From NCBI GenBank assembly GCA_037127315.1, contig JBBBDQ010000445.1, positions 268,501 through 332,500 on the forward strand: a stretch of DNA of 64,000 bases, given 5' to 3'. This document shows, piece after piece, positions 22,186 through 33,689 of the stretch; position 1 is the first letter of the stretch; every line of letters starts with the position of its first letter. The position numbers and the translations under genes are program-made. The notes under the pieces are model-generated. The model ran no database searches, was not told the DNA's origin, and saw only the letters and a list, made by a program, of their open reading frames with translations. The DNA is from Ascarosepion bandense (Eukaryota > Mollusca > Cephalopoda > Sepiida > Sepiidae).

Positions 22186-23480
22186 TATTATGACCAAAAC
22201 CTAAGTAATTAAATAATAAAATTATATATATATATATATATAATTATGTAGTTATGAATTAATTGTACATTGCGACACGAAAATTTCTATAATACTCATT
22301 ATATTGAGCACTGTTCATAATAAAATAAATGCCAGAGCACTCAAAATAAAAAAAAAACCTTCAGTCCTCTTCACCGGAAAATCTATTAAACACACGTAAT
22401 GAAATAAATGTCATTTTTAAACATTGCAAAATGTTCACCTTAGAATATGGCTTAAAAGATTCTTCGTAAAAGAAATAATAAAAATGTTTATTAACTTACA
22501 TATATCTAATAATTTGTTTTATATTAAGAAAGAATAATGATTAAATAGATATTTAAAAGACTGTATTATGATATGAAGAATTGTATTAGAATATAATAAT
22601 CATATAATAGGTTTTATAAAACTAATAAAGTTTCTAAATATAGATATTTATTTTATATAAATATAGATATTTAAATATCTATATATAAATATTTAAATAT
22701 TTAAAGATTTAAATAGTTGGTTACTAGTTTTAAATATGAATAGTTGGTTAATAGTTTTAAATTTAAATTTTAAATTTAAATTTTAAATTTAATTTTAAAT
22801 TTTATTCTAATTTAATTTAAATTAATTTAATTTAATTTAATTTAATTTTAATTTAATTTAAATTTAAATTTTAAATTTAAATAGTTGGTTAATAGTTTTA
22901 AATATTTAAATATTTAAATATCTAAATATAGATATTTAAAAGACTGTATTATGATATGAAGAATTGTATTAGAATATAATAATCATATAATAGGTTTTAT
23001 AAAAATATTAAAATAATTTTTTAAATTTTTAATAAATAAATAGATATTAAAATTAAGAGTTTAGGAAAAATTAGAATAAAATGCATTCTGAATTGAAATA
23101 AAAAGAGTATGATTATATTCAAAGGTCCCTTTATGTTAGATCAAAAATATAAAATATTTTCTTTCTTTTCTTTTTTCTTTTAGAAAATGATAAGATACAG
23201 AGAAAACTAAGAGAATAATTTTGTAAGAATAATGGATACATCAACAGAAATGCAGTCTAGACAAGGGTTTTGATCGACTGACCCTCTTGCCGTTATTATT
23301 GAAAGAAGAAAACATGTATTACCCCAAAATATAACCTTTTTTTCAAATTTAAAATGAATCTCTATTCTGATTAGTTAAATTGAACACACACATACATTTT
23401 TCTGTCTTCTCACATCCATAAATAACAAACGTATTGTTTCTTATATTCAAATGAATATCATTTTTACAACAATGAGCTAA
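22186..23480. other. AT-rich non-coding with TTTAAATT repeats
   Basis: Contains (TA)n at 22222-22242 and palindromic TTTAAATTTAAATT simple sequence at 22640-22930. A duplicated segment occurs as well: GACTGTATTATGATATGAAG at 22559 and again near 22932. No gene. Confidence 0.6.
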
Positions 23481-23481
23481 C

Positions 23482-23531
23482 ATTGCCTGATGACAAGGTA
23501 AAAATCTCGAAACAGAAATTTCTGTGTCGCA

Positions 23532-23533
<2 letters not shown>
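23482..23533 (+). ncRNA. Damaged hammerhead ribozyme-like motif
   Basis: CTGATGA (23487-23493) and CGAAAC (23508-23513) carry the two conserved core strands. Stem I is a perfect 5 bp pair, ATTGC (23482-23486) with GCAAT (23529-23533), and the cleavage triplet GTC ends at 23528. Between GAAA and GTC lies the self-complementary CAGAAATTTCTG. Stem II (CAAGGTAAAAATCTC) does not pair properly, so this copy is probably inactive. A (TA)n tract follows directly. Confidence 0.5.

Positions 23534-23535
<2 letters not shown>

Positions 23536-23621
<86 letters not shown>
23536..23621. repeat. (TA)n microsatellite
   Basis: About 43 TA units with one CA, lying between the hammerhead-like motif and the left inverted repeat of the Tc1/mariner element. 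Confidence 0.95.
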
Positions 23622-23627
<6 letters not shown>

Positions 23628-24065
23628 CGTCTAGAGATTATATGCAAGTTATGAATTGGTATAAAGCGTTGAGTCTTTAATGTTAAAAATCCTATTATGA
23701 TGTTGTTTAGGTTCTACTCGGTATTATTAACTTAGATATATAATGATAAAGAAAACTATTGTTTTTGGTTGGAAAAAATTTACTAACTTAACAAAACAAA
23801 CTAATTTGACTGTCAGTAGTTTATTTGCAACTATTTACTTTGATAGTTTTACATTATTATATCTTGTAAAACTAATGCAAAAAAATAATATGAAAAGATT
23901 TTGAAACAAATTCGTCAATTTCTTAAAGGAAAAACATAAAAATAACATTGTATTTTAAAAATAAAAGATATATTAACAATAAATAATAAGAACCTCCTAA
24001 AGTTTATTGCACAAATGCTTCTTTCTTTTCAATAACTCTTAGCAGCCTATTGTCAACATCTGATG

Positions 24066-24952
24066 TTAGATTTGCAATTTTGGTAAATTGTTTGCAGCAA
24101 CTTTAGCTGTCTCCCAGAGGTCACACTTGCTGTTGAATTGCCTTCCATTAGAATAAATATCTCTCTTGAGGATGCTCCACAGGTTTTCAATGGGATTCAA
24201 GTCACAGATATTTGAAGGCCAGTCCATAAGAGAATCTTCAACAAATCCCATTTCTTTCAACCAGGATTTAGTAAAATTTGATACATGACTTGGTGCATTG
24301 TCTTGCATAAAGATCATAGGTCTACGCTTGGCTAAAGACTGGTTATCAAGCCATTCAAAGAAATATTTCTCTAAAATTCTCAGTAATTTTAGGAATTCAT
24401 TTTAACCCGGTCTTTCACTTTAAATGGATCCATGAGTTCATTACCAATAATCCCAGACCATATCATAATCCCACCGCCGCCTTGTTGGCGTTTAAAAAGT
24501 TTTCTTGAGTCATGTTGCTTGCAAACCCATCCTCGAGCCCATCCATGGGGCCCATCGAGGGCGATCCTTAATTCGTCTGTAAAAAGCACTTTACTGAAAT
24601 CAGTTTTCACATTATTTTTTGTCCACTGCAATCTTCTTTCCTTATTTTTTTTTTATTTTTTTTTTGTTAAAATGGGTTTCTTTATTTGATTTTTTTACAT
24701 CAGCAAACTTCCTTAATGCTTTAAACCTTCTTTCCCTTGACACCGTGTGAGCTCCAGCGGCCTCAAATATGAACGCACGTGACGCATTTGAGTTTCTTAT
24801 TAATTCTCATTGGATATGTGATAGATCTCGCTTTGTTAAGTTCCTGAATTCAGCCTGAGACTTTTTCCCCTGATTGAATTCACATTTGACATATTTTCTT
24901 GATTATTCGATGATCCCTTTTCAAATCTTTAGAAATTTGGTGCAAAGACTTT
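24066..24952 (-). pseudogene. Tc1/mariner transposase, main part
   Basis: Cut-and-paste transposase of the DDE class. The catalytic D lies in VLFTDE (frame 24389-24631). The second D is in MQDNAPSH and the third acidic residue is E in NPIENLW (frame 24066-24317). There are 37 residues between the second D and E, so the catalytic signature is DD37E, not the usual 34. The two frames are separated by one frameshift near 24385-24395. The N-terminal helix-turn-helix region (SLHQISKDLKRDHRIIKKY) is read from about 24948 downwards, interrupted by at least one stop. Dead by frameshift and by the LTR insertion. Confidence 0.85.
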
Positions 24953-25820
24953 TGTGACACGATAACTAGGCGTATATTAATGTGGATTTGTAAAATATGT
25001 ATTTTATTAAAATAGATTAAAATAGAAAATGGTTAAGAATAGAAAATAGTTTAAAAACATGTGTTTCGTTTAACAAAAGTGAAAAAGAAGAGAAAAATAA
25101 TAATGAATAAATAAACGCTTTTTCTTTTATAAGGAAATTTGTGGAAGAGAAAAGAGTATTGATTACTGTTAAATCCTACCAGTCTTCCGGTAAATATTTG
25201 ACTATGTGATTTGATGTGATAAAAGATAAAGTTGAGGAAATAGATATTTTAGTGATCAGGTCAAAAACTGTCTTTATTGTATCTTGACCACACATTAAGA
25301 AAATAAAGATAAAAAAAATCCTGGAAAATACTTGGAGGCTTAGTGCAGACATCCCGTTTACACATCAAAGGAAGCAAAATTTAAGTACCTTGAAATTTCG
25401 GACTTACAGTCGCCAATGCTTATCACCCGGTGGTCTAAGCATTTCCAGATTAATTTAAATAAATACAAGTGATTTTTCCGAGCCGATCAGTTAGTTAAGT
25501 TGACTGAGTGGAGTTAGTTAGTCAGCCGGGCGTGTGCTTGCAGTAGAAACTCCGTTCGTCTTGAGTCGGTCGGTTCGGATTTCATCTACATTAATTAGTT
25601 AGAGCTGAACATCACATTTGCCTGCCCCAACCGAAAGACTAACTCTAAACGAAATAAAGCATCGTTTCAACTCATCCAAGTTGAGGGAGTTTGTTCCTTA
25701 TAGTTTAATCTTGTACCCCCGGCTTGAGGCTCCGACTTTTTCAACAAACTCTCGGCAACATCACAGCGTGGAGAACGGCCGCCGGAGAAACTGTTCGGAC
25801 GGGTCCGTTGGGGTGTTACA
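24953..25820 (+). repeat. Left LTR
   Basis: 868 bp, TGTGACACGATAACTAGGCG ... GGGGTGTTACA. It differs from the right LTR by scattered substitutions and small indels, so the insertion is not brand new. Confidence 0.9.
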
Positions 25821-27944
25821 ATTGGTGCTCGTGACTGCAGGATTCGGAACCCACGGAAGTGCCACTGGATGCTAAGTTTGGATTTCAACGAACCGACGCG
25901 ACTGGATGAAACAAGACGAACGGAGAAAGGAAATCGAAGAAAAACCAAATTCTAATTGCTTGGAATAAGCTTCAAAAGAAAAAGAAACAAAAAGAGAAAG
26001 AAACAAAGAAAGGAAAGGGAACCCGTTATCAACAAGCACCGTAAGATAAGCAGAATTATTTACTCCCTTTTTGTCTGGTCAAAATTCTCGCAGGCAGAAG
26101 AACGGTTGCAACTAACGGCCGTACGATCGGAGATTTCAAAAAATGAAAAGAAATGGGACAATGAATTGATTAAGAAAAAAAGGTGTGAGTACTTTGAGAG
26201 AGAAAAGTATAAATTTTGAAAAGAAAGAAAAAGAAATAGAGAGATAGAAACAACTCAAACAGTCTGAATGGGTACTTAAAAACAAAAAAGAGAAGAATGA
26301 AAAAGTAGTGTTTGAAAAAAAGGAGTAAAAGAATAGTGTGTGTTATTACTTTTAAAAAAGCACTATTTATGAAAGAAAATGAGAGAGAGAAAAATTAAGT
26401 GAGTGTGTACAACAACGACAACAATATGTTTTGAAAAAGAAAAAAAAGGATGATGATGATGATGATGAAAAAAATATTTTTGAGAAAAATAGAAAGAAAC
26501 ATTTTAGAAACATTTTACTTTTTTGTTGTTTCGTTTGAAAAAAAAGAGGATGATGATGATGAAAAAATATTTTTTGGAAAAACAGAAAGAAACGTTTTAG
26601 AAACATTTATTTACTTTTTTTGTTGTTTTGTTTAAAAGACAAAAAAGAAAGAAAGGAAAATGGAATATGGTAGAAAAATATGTGTACAAAAAAAATAGAA
26701 AAAATAAGAGGAAGGGAGAGAGTAAGAAACAACTGTGTAAAAAAATGTATTGATTAAAAAAAATGTGTGAGTATTTTGAGATAAAAAGTATGAATTTTGA
26801 AAAGAAAGTAAAAGAAAAAGAGAGATAGAAACAACGTAAACGGTGTGAAAAAAAGAGATGAATGAAAAAGGACTGTTAAAACAAAGGGTAAAAGAATAGT
26901 GTGTGTTATTACTTAACAAAAAAAAGCACTATTTGTGAAAAAAATGAGAAAGAGAAAAACAAAAATATGTTTCGAAAAAGAAAAAAAAGGGGATGATGGT
27001 AATGAAAAAAAATATTTTTGAGTAAAACAGAAAGAAACATTTTAGAAACATTTTTTTTTGTTTTGTTTGACAAAAAAAGAAGGATGATGATGAAAAAAAT
27101 ATTTTTGGGAAAAACAGAAAGAAACATTTTAGAAACATTTATTTAATTTTTTTTTGTTTTGTAAAAAAAAAGAAAGAAAGAAAGGAAAATGGAATATTGT
27201 TTGGAGAACTTTGAACAATTGAAAAGAGACTGATAATGAGGAACAGTTACATCGATCCTATATTTATGCAATAGACTTGCTCAGAGTTATGACTATTTTG
27301 TCACCTTGTGTTATTTAAAATTTTTAACTTTTTTTTCTTTAGGGGAGAGGGTGGAAACACATCTCTCTTGAATTTATTGTGTAAACTATGCTTCAATCAT
27401 TTTGTCGGGTGCCATTGACTCCATTGGGAGGGGACGTCCTCAGCAAACTTCCATCGTGACAAGGTTTCATAGGGGGTGCAGGAAGGCCCAGAGACTTCTG
27501 GCTTATCTTTTGAGCTGGAAAATGGTAACAGGAGATGAATCGACAAAGAGTAGAATCTCTTTCAGGAATAAAAGGGAATGGATGTAAATCAGAAAGCAAA
27601 ACACTAAGTTGAAAAGGGTGTTCGTTAACGAAGAATTGACCTTCATACGTAGCGATAAACCAACTGCGTGGATTTATTGATACCACAAGCTACGAAGAGA
27701 AAATTGATGAATTGGTTGTGGAAATAAAAAGAAAAATGGGTTGAGGAAATACAAAGCAATGGTATTGATTAATAAGAAATTTCATAATTGATGGTTGTGG
27801 AGGGGAGGAGAATATCCCTGTGGAATCAAAATAATTTTTGTGGTGATGGCGTGCCGACATGAAGAAGCATCGTGTCATGATTTTTTTTTTTTTTGTTTAT
27901 TGTAATTTATTAACGTAAATGACAAGATCCGTTGGGGGAGGTAA
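25821..27944 (+). other. LTR element interior, non-coding
   Basis: Purine-rich, with a roughly 560 bp duplicated section: GTGTGTTATTACTT near 26338 and 26900, followed each time by GATGATGATG and AACATTTTAGAAACATTT blocks. Open frames here are short and low-complexity. Confidence 0.75.
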
Positions 27945-28796
27945 TGTAACACGATCACTAGGCGTATATTAAGGTGGATTTGTAAAATATGTATTTTATT
28001 ATAATAGATTAAAATAGAAAATGGTTAAGAATAGAAAACAGTTTAAAAACATGTGTTCAGTTTAACAAAAGTGAAAAAGAAGAGAAAATAATAATGAATA
28101 AATAAACGCTTTTTCTTTTATAAGAAAATTTGTAGAAGAGAAAAGGGTATCAGATTACTGTTAAATCCTACCAATCTTCCGGTAAATATTTGACTAAGTG
28201 ATTTGATGTGATAAAAGATTGAGGAAATAGATTTTTTAGTGACCAGGTCAAAAACTGTCTTTATTGTATCTTGACCACACATTAAGAAAATAAAGATTAA
28301 AAAATCCTGGAAAATACTTGGAGGCTTAGTGCTGACATCCCGTTTACACATCAAAGGAAGCAAAATTTAAGTACCTTGAAATTTCGGACTTACAGTAGCC
28401 AATGCTTATCACCCGGTGGTCTAAGCATTTCCGGATTAATTTAAATAAATACAAGTGATTTTTCCGAGCCGATCAGTTAGTTAAGTTGACCGAGTGGAGT
28501 TAGTCAGCCGGGCGTGTGCTTGCAGTAGAAACTCCGTTCGTCTTGAGTCGGTCGGTTCGGATTTGATCTCCATTAATTAGAGTTAGAGCTGAACGTCACA
28601 TCACCTGCCCCGACCGAAAAGACTAACTCTAAACGAAATAAAGCATCGTTTCAACTCATCCAAGTTGAGGGAGTTCGTTCCTTAATCTTGTACCCCCAGC
28701 TTGAGGCTCCGACTTTTTCAACAAACTCCCGGCAATATCACAGGGTGGAGAACGAGCGCGGGAGAAACTGTTCGGACCGTCCGATGGGGTGTTACA
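27945..28796 (+). repeat. Right LTR
   Basis: 852 bp, TGTAACACGATCACTAGGCG ... GGGGTGTTACA, followed by the target repeat CTTT. Confidence 0.9.
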
Positions 28797-28865
28797 CTTT
28801 CCTTTGCTAATTTCTTTGATTATATAGTTCTTTTCATTCATTGTTAGTTCTTTTTTACGAGCCAT
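28797..28865 (-). pseudogene. Tc1/mariner transposase, N-terminal start
   Basis: MARKKELTMNEKNYIIKEIS begins at 28865 on the minus strand and continues across the LTR insertion into the main part at 24952. An upstream in-frame Met at 28904 is possible, but this start fits transposase length (about 320 residues). Confidence 0.8.
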
Positions 28866-29092
28866 AATACTAAATTCTAGTTCTTGCAAATAATCCCTTG
28901 ACACTGTAAATTGCTATAATTACTGAAAAAATACTAAATATCAATCTGAAATTGAAAATTGGAACTTTACTGCTTTCATGCTTACTCGCTATACATAATA
29001 GTACAAATTATTTCATTGGATAACTCATATGTATGAATTTTACATAAAATATTTGACAATACCCCCTTTGCATATAATCTCTAGACGCAGTT

Positions 29093-29228
29093 TATATATA
29101 TTGCATTAAAAAGAATATATATTTACTTAGCTTATCTAGGTCGTTCACAGTCAGTCTCGTAAATTTGGAGGTTCAATGCAAATCATATTCGGTACACGGT
29201 CTATGACACAAACATGCTTACCACACAT

Positions 29229-29285
<57 letters not shown>

Positions 29286-29392
29286 CACTTTCTCGATTTG
29301 ACGGCACGTTAATTCAAAAAGAAAGAAATACAAACAGACAAAAAATGAAGTACAAACAGAAAAAGGAAGCATATACATACATACATACATAC

Positions 29393-29440
<48 letters not shown>

Positions 29441-30200
29441 TATTTACCGGAAAGAAACAAAATAACTATAATAGATTCTTAATAACAGAGAAATTGGTGC
29501 TAAAAAAAAAGGAGTGTTGAAAAAGAGAAATATGACTGACAAAACGGAAAGAAATCGGAATGGCAAAATAAGCTCGACACGAAAATCAAATAAAAAAGAA
29601 TGGTTGGGGTCGGGAAATGGAGAAGGCCCAAATAAAAGTAGAATAAAGAGAATCAGTAAAAATAAACAAAACATAAAACAGAATGGAAGGAATAACAAAA
29701 CTCTTTTAGGAGAAAGAAGCAAAGAGACGTAACGGAAGCAAAGGTATCCCAGTGCGCATGTCAGTAAAAAGTAGCAAATGGAGTCAAGTAATTTAAACCA
29801 ATCGTTGAAATGCAATAAAAAAAAAGTTTATTCTCTTATAATATGGTAGATTGTCTTGTCAAAAGATAGCATCTGTCACGAAAGGAAAACTTCATGTTTG
29901 ATAAAGTGGATATTAATCTCACTTATGCATTGTTATTTTTTTGTCATCACTTTCCCAGCTTAATATAAGGACTGATCGGACCTCTGGGCACATAAGAGTG
30001 ACGAATATCACACGATATATGCGGTTTGATTGGTTTTTAAGTATAAGTGAAGTTTATTTGAAAGCAAAATGTTTACATCTCGAAAAAAAAAACAAATTAG
30101 GAAGAGTTCAAGTGGAATTAAAAACTTGTTGTATTTTCGTTATACTTATTAAGCAAATATCACGCAATCATATTTTCCTACTTGAATATTTTAGCAGCGT
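29093..30200. other. Microsatellites, no gene
   Basis: (GATA)n at 29230-29283, (CATA)n near 29374-29390 and (GAAA)n at 29392-29438. Open frames are short and domain-free. Confidence 0.7.
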
Positions 30201-30204
30201 ATGT

Positions 30205-31060
30205 CAGAATGAGCGATGTGATGCAATGAATATCAACTCGGAAAGAGAAATCGGGGAGCCGAGTTCGAATTCCAGTTGAATCCATTGCATTCACTTACGC
30301 GCAAATACCTTTGAGAAAGGTATTAATCTGTCTCAGTTATGGGTTAAATAACAGGACAGATTGGGTTCTATAGCCTTGGTCGGCAACCAGTCTACCGCAG
30401 AAAGCAATGGCAACCTACTGCGGGATAATCGTCTGCCCAGTCAGTCATGTCTCTTTCGAGACATGATCGCCCAAGCGTGTTTCACGTATGGCACTTAACT
30501 GACTGATGTCAGAATGAGCGTTGTGGTGTAATGAATATCAACTCGGAATGAGAAATTGGAGTACCGAGTTCAAGTTCCAGTCGAATTCACTTGCACTCTT
30601 TGGTATTAATTTACCTCTTCTCCCTCCAGCTATGGATTGAATAGCAGAGCAGACTGGATTCTTTGTTGACAGAAAGTAATGGCAATCTACTGCAGGAAAA
30701 TCTTCTGCCTAGTCAGTCATGGATCGAAAAAGACATGATCGCCCAAGCGTATATCACATATAACACTTAAGTGACTGATATGGATAAAAAGATTGAATAG
30801 AAAGACAGATTGGGTTTCTATAGCCTTGGTTGGCAACCAGTCTACTGCAGAAAGAAATGGCAACCTACTACAGGAAAATATTCTGCCTAGTCAGTCATGG
30901 ATCGAAAAAGACATGATCGCCCAAGCGTATATCATATATAACACTTAAGTGACTGATATGGATAAAAAGATTGAATAGCAGGACAGATTGGGTTTCTACA
31001 GCCTTGGTTGGCAAGCAGTCTACTGCAGAAAGAAATGGCAACCGACTGGAGGAAAAACCT
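30205..31060 (+). mobile_element. SINE-A copies in series
   Basis: A full copy (head at about 30215, box B-like GAGTTCGAATTCCAG at 30260, tail AACTGACTGA at 30500) is followed by a second full but divergent copy starting at 30507. Two headless body units follow (from about 30781 and 30961), linked by GTGACTGATATGGATAAAAA. It is an array, like 8336-9850 but with a different spacer. Confidence 0.8.
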
Positions 31061-31257
31061 TCCACTTAAAACAATAGAATATATTTCTCTAGTTCAGTCA
31101 TCGCTCTTTCCAATATAAAAGCAGTTTCCCTTCTAACCTTTTGTTTGAAGTAGTGTGGAAGTCCAACATCTTGGTTAGGTCATTATTTTCTCTTCCAGTC
31201 ACATGGGTAGTCCACTATGCTTCGTTTTAAAAAAGGCAGACTTTGCTTTAAATTTGT

Positions 31258-31282
31258 ATCTAAACTTATTTATAAATGGAAC

Positions 31283-31360
<78 letters not shown>

Positions 31361-31868
31361 TGTTACCTATAGACTCCAAAAGTGCTGAACCGAATTTCTT
31401 GAAAATTTACACAGTTGTACTATAAGCGTCTGCGAGTGTTCTTAGCTAGTTTTTTTGTCGAGGTACCCCCGATAGGATGTGCGTTGTGATACAGTGGATA
31501 TCGGCTCGGAACGAGAAACCGGGGAGCCGAGTTCGAATTCCAGTTGAATCCATTGTATTCACTTACGCGCAAATACCCTTGGGAAAGGTATTAATCCGTC
31601 TCTTCCTTCAAGTTATGGGTTAAATAACAGGACAGATTAGGTTCTATAGCTTTGGTCGGCAACCAGTCTACCGCAGAAAGCAATGGCAACCTACTGCGGG
31701 ATAATCTTCTGCCCAGTCAGTCATGTCTCTTTCGAGACATGATCGCCCAAGCGTGTATCACGTATGGCACTTTAACTGACTGACTGACTGACTGACTGAC
31801 CCCCGATAAATATCGAAAATATTTTAATCAAATTTCATACACTCATAGACACGAGCTCATTCTAGTCC
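31258..31868 (+). mobile_element. Helitron-like element with SINE-A inside
   Basis: Starts TCTAAACTTATTTATAAATG at 31258, followed by a (GT)n of about 37 units (31285-31358). It then runs through GTCGAGGTACCCCCGATA to about 31475 and resumes at 31800 after the SINE. It fades out near 31865 without its 3' hairpin. Confidence 0.7.
31476..31799 (+). mobile_element. SINE-A, complete, with target duplication
   Basis: Head, body and tail are all present; the tail is five TGAC units. The flanking text CCCCCGATA occurs immediately before the SINE and again immediately after it, a target-site duplication of up to 9 bp inside the Helitron-like element. Confidence 0.9.
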
Positions 31869-31869
31869 C

Positions 31870-32215
31870 GGGCCATACCCATTCCTGGGTAGGACAGGAT
31901 ATCCCTCCACAACAAAAATAAATCAAAGAAGATTAAATTGTAATTTGATGAGAGAACCTCAAATAGCCTATTTTGTGAAACACGCGAAAATCATCCGTGA
32001 ACAATGAAACAAAACAGAGAGCGAGACAATCTGTAAGAAAGGAGAAATAAAATATTTCTATATAGGAAAAAAACGCGATGAAAATAAACAATTAAGATGA
32101 ATTGTAGTCGATTAAGAGATAATCTCATAATCTGATAATCGATTGAATTGTATTTACAAGATGAATATCAAATGTATTTCAGTAAGAACGAAAGTTTTTT
32201 TAAATTTTTATAAAT
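31870..32215. other. No gene seen
   Basis: AT-rich sequence without coding or repeat signature. Confidence 0.4.
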
Positions 32216-32217
32216 GA

Positions 32218-32963
32218 CTAGCAGTATAGCCCAGCGTTGCTCGGGTGTAATGAAAGCTTTAAAACTAATCCATGGTCCTGGAGCTCAGACTCTTTGCACG
32301 TTAGCACGAAAGACTAAAAAGCAATAGTTGTTTCCAGTTAAAGCGAAACCGTAGACTAAAAGAAAAATGAATGGATGCAAGTCAAATTTTGATTTCCTGG
32401 TATTGATATCAAATAAGTTTTTTTCGTCGTAAACTGAATTTTGACGTCTAAATAAGTCCTCTGAGTAAATGGTATCATGGCTGAGACTAAGAACTACAAT
32501 TATAACTACTTAGAGCCAAACCCGAAGCAAAAACTAAAATAAAAGGGCTGGAAAAAATACAGACATACTGGCAGATAAACAGACACACACACAAACATCT
32601 TGCCTTTGATATATATGATCAATTTTCTGCACTATTGTAAGAACTGCAACCTTGAAACTTCTGAATATCGTTTCTTATGTCTTTGTCTATGAGTGTATCA
32701 AATTTGATTAAAATTGGACCACTCCTTCTATAACCTGATCTTTTCGATTATCGATTTTCGATATTTATCGATAATACCTTGACACCAAACCTAGCTAAGA
32801 ACCCTCGCAGACGCTTATAGAACAACTGTGTAAATTTTCAAGAAAATCGGTTCAGCAGTTTTTGAGTCTATAGGTACCGAACACACACACACATACACAC
32901 ACACACATACACACACACACATACATACACACACAGACAGTTCCATTTATAAATAAGTTTAGA
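32218..32963 (-). mobile_element. Helitron-like element, complete (746 bp)
   Basis: The minus strand begins TCTAAACTTATTTATAAATG at 32963, preceded by A, and ends CTAG at 32218, followed by T. A short GC hairpin (CCCGAGCAACGCTGGGC) lies about 10 bp before the CTAG. TC start, CTRR end, subterminal hairpin and A/T insertion are Helitron hallmarks. A (CA)n tract lies near the 5' end. No Rep/helicase, so non-autonomous. Confidence 0.75.
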
Positions 32964-32989
32964 TAAGAACATACCATTACTGTATATAG

Positions 32990-33130
32990 GTAGGTGTACA
33001 ACAGGTGGATTCATACCTATCCCAATGTAAGTGAATACAATGAAATCGATCCCCCCACCAGCTATAGGTAGGATATCACGACAGACTGGGTCCTATGACT
33101 TTGGCTAGCAACCAGTCCAGAAGGAAAATT
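32990..33130 (+). mobile_element. SINE-A fragment
   Basis: Contains AAGTGAATACAATGAAATCG and GGTCCTATGACTTTGGCTAG, a diverged piece of the SINE-A body in rearranged order. Confidence 0.4.
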
Positions 33131-33689
33131 GGATTTCAAAACCACTTGCTGACTTGTACAGGTTGCGATGTGTAAATTGTCGCAGCTTTATATTTTTTCA
33201 TTTTACGCCTGCCTGTTGTTTGTATTTTTTATTTTGTCGACTGCACAGTGTAGTAGGGTCAGTTGGGCACCGTCTGTGAGAAAAAGAGCACCTTGACACA
33301 ATTCACTCCGCCAGAAATTAGAAAACGGCAAGCTGTATGTAATGGAATTATGAAAAAATCCGTATGCCAATCGCAGACCTAGCGTGAACAGTCCAGCATG
33401 CAAGGCAGTAACAAAAAACGAGGTCAAAATCTAACCTTCCCCGCGCAACAACGAAAATCGCACTTTCGCTCACCAAGCTCAAAAATAATATTTTCTCTCT
33501 CAAAGCTCAAAAATTAAATTATCCAGTAAGCAGTATTCACCGAGCGATTTTTTGATTGGCTACGACAGACGGGGAGGAAAAAAAAATTAGCATAGTTTCT
33601 GATACTCATAGCAGTTCTTTTTATGCAAACATTTTTCAGTAATTTTCTTCGACAGACCACGCCTAAAACACGAACTCTTTTTCGAGGTA

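Larger units (their letters stand above)
24953..28796 (+). mobile_element. Non-autonomous LTR retrotransposon
   Basis: Two LTRs (868 and 852 bp) begin TGT and end TTACA, flanked by the 4 bp direct repeat CTTT (24949-24952 and 28797-28800). The 2.1 kb interior starts with a candidate primer-binding site (TTGGTGCTCGTGAC, 25822). It ends with a purine tract (GGGGGAGG, about 27934-27941) just before the right LTR. No gag, protease, RT or integrase is readable, so it depends on another element. Orientation is inferred from the primer site and purine tract. Confidence 0.85.
23623..29092 (-). mobile_element. Tc1/mariner element (DD37E spacing), split by an LTR element
   Basis: Terminal inverted repeats of about 25 bp match exactly: AACTGCGTCTAGAGATTATA then TGCAA at 23623, and its reverse complement ending at 29092. 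TA lies on both sides, as expected for this superfamily. Without the 3,848 bp LTR insertion and its duplicated target, the element would be about 1.6 kb, normal for Tc1/mariner. The transposase runs on the minus strand. The left end sits in a long (TA)n tract, so the exact TA target copy is ambiguous. Confidence 0.85.

Noticed and set aside
25667..25948. Open frame at the left LTR boundary
   Set aside because: Spans the LTR end and primer site; also largely present in the right LTR, so it is LTR sequence, not a gene.
27402..27686. Overlapping frames in the LTR interior as possible gag
   Set aside because: Open on both strands, under 100 codons and without zinc knuckle or protease motif.
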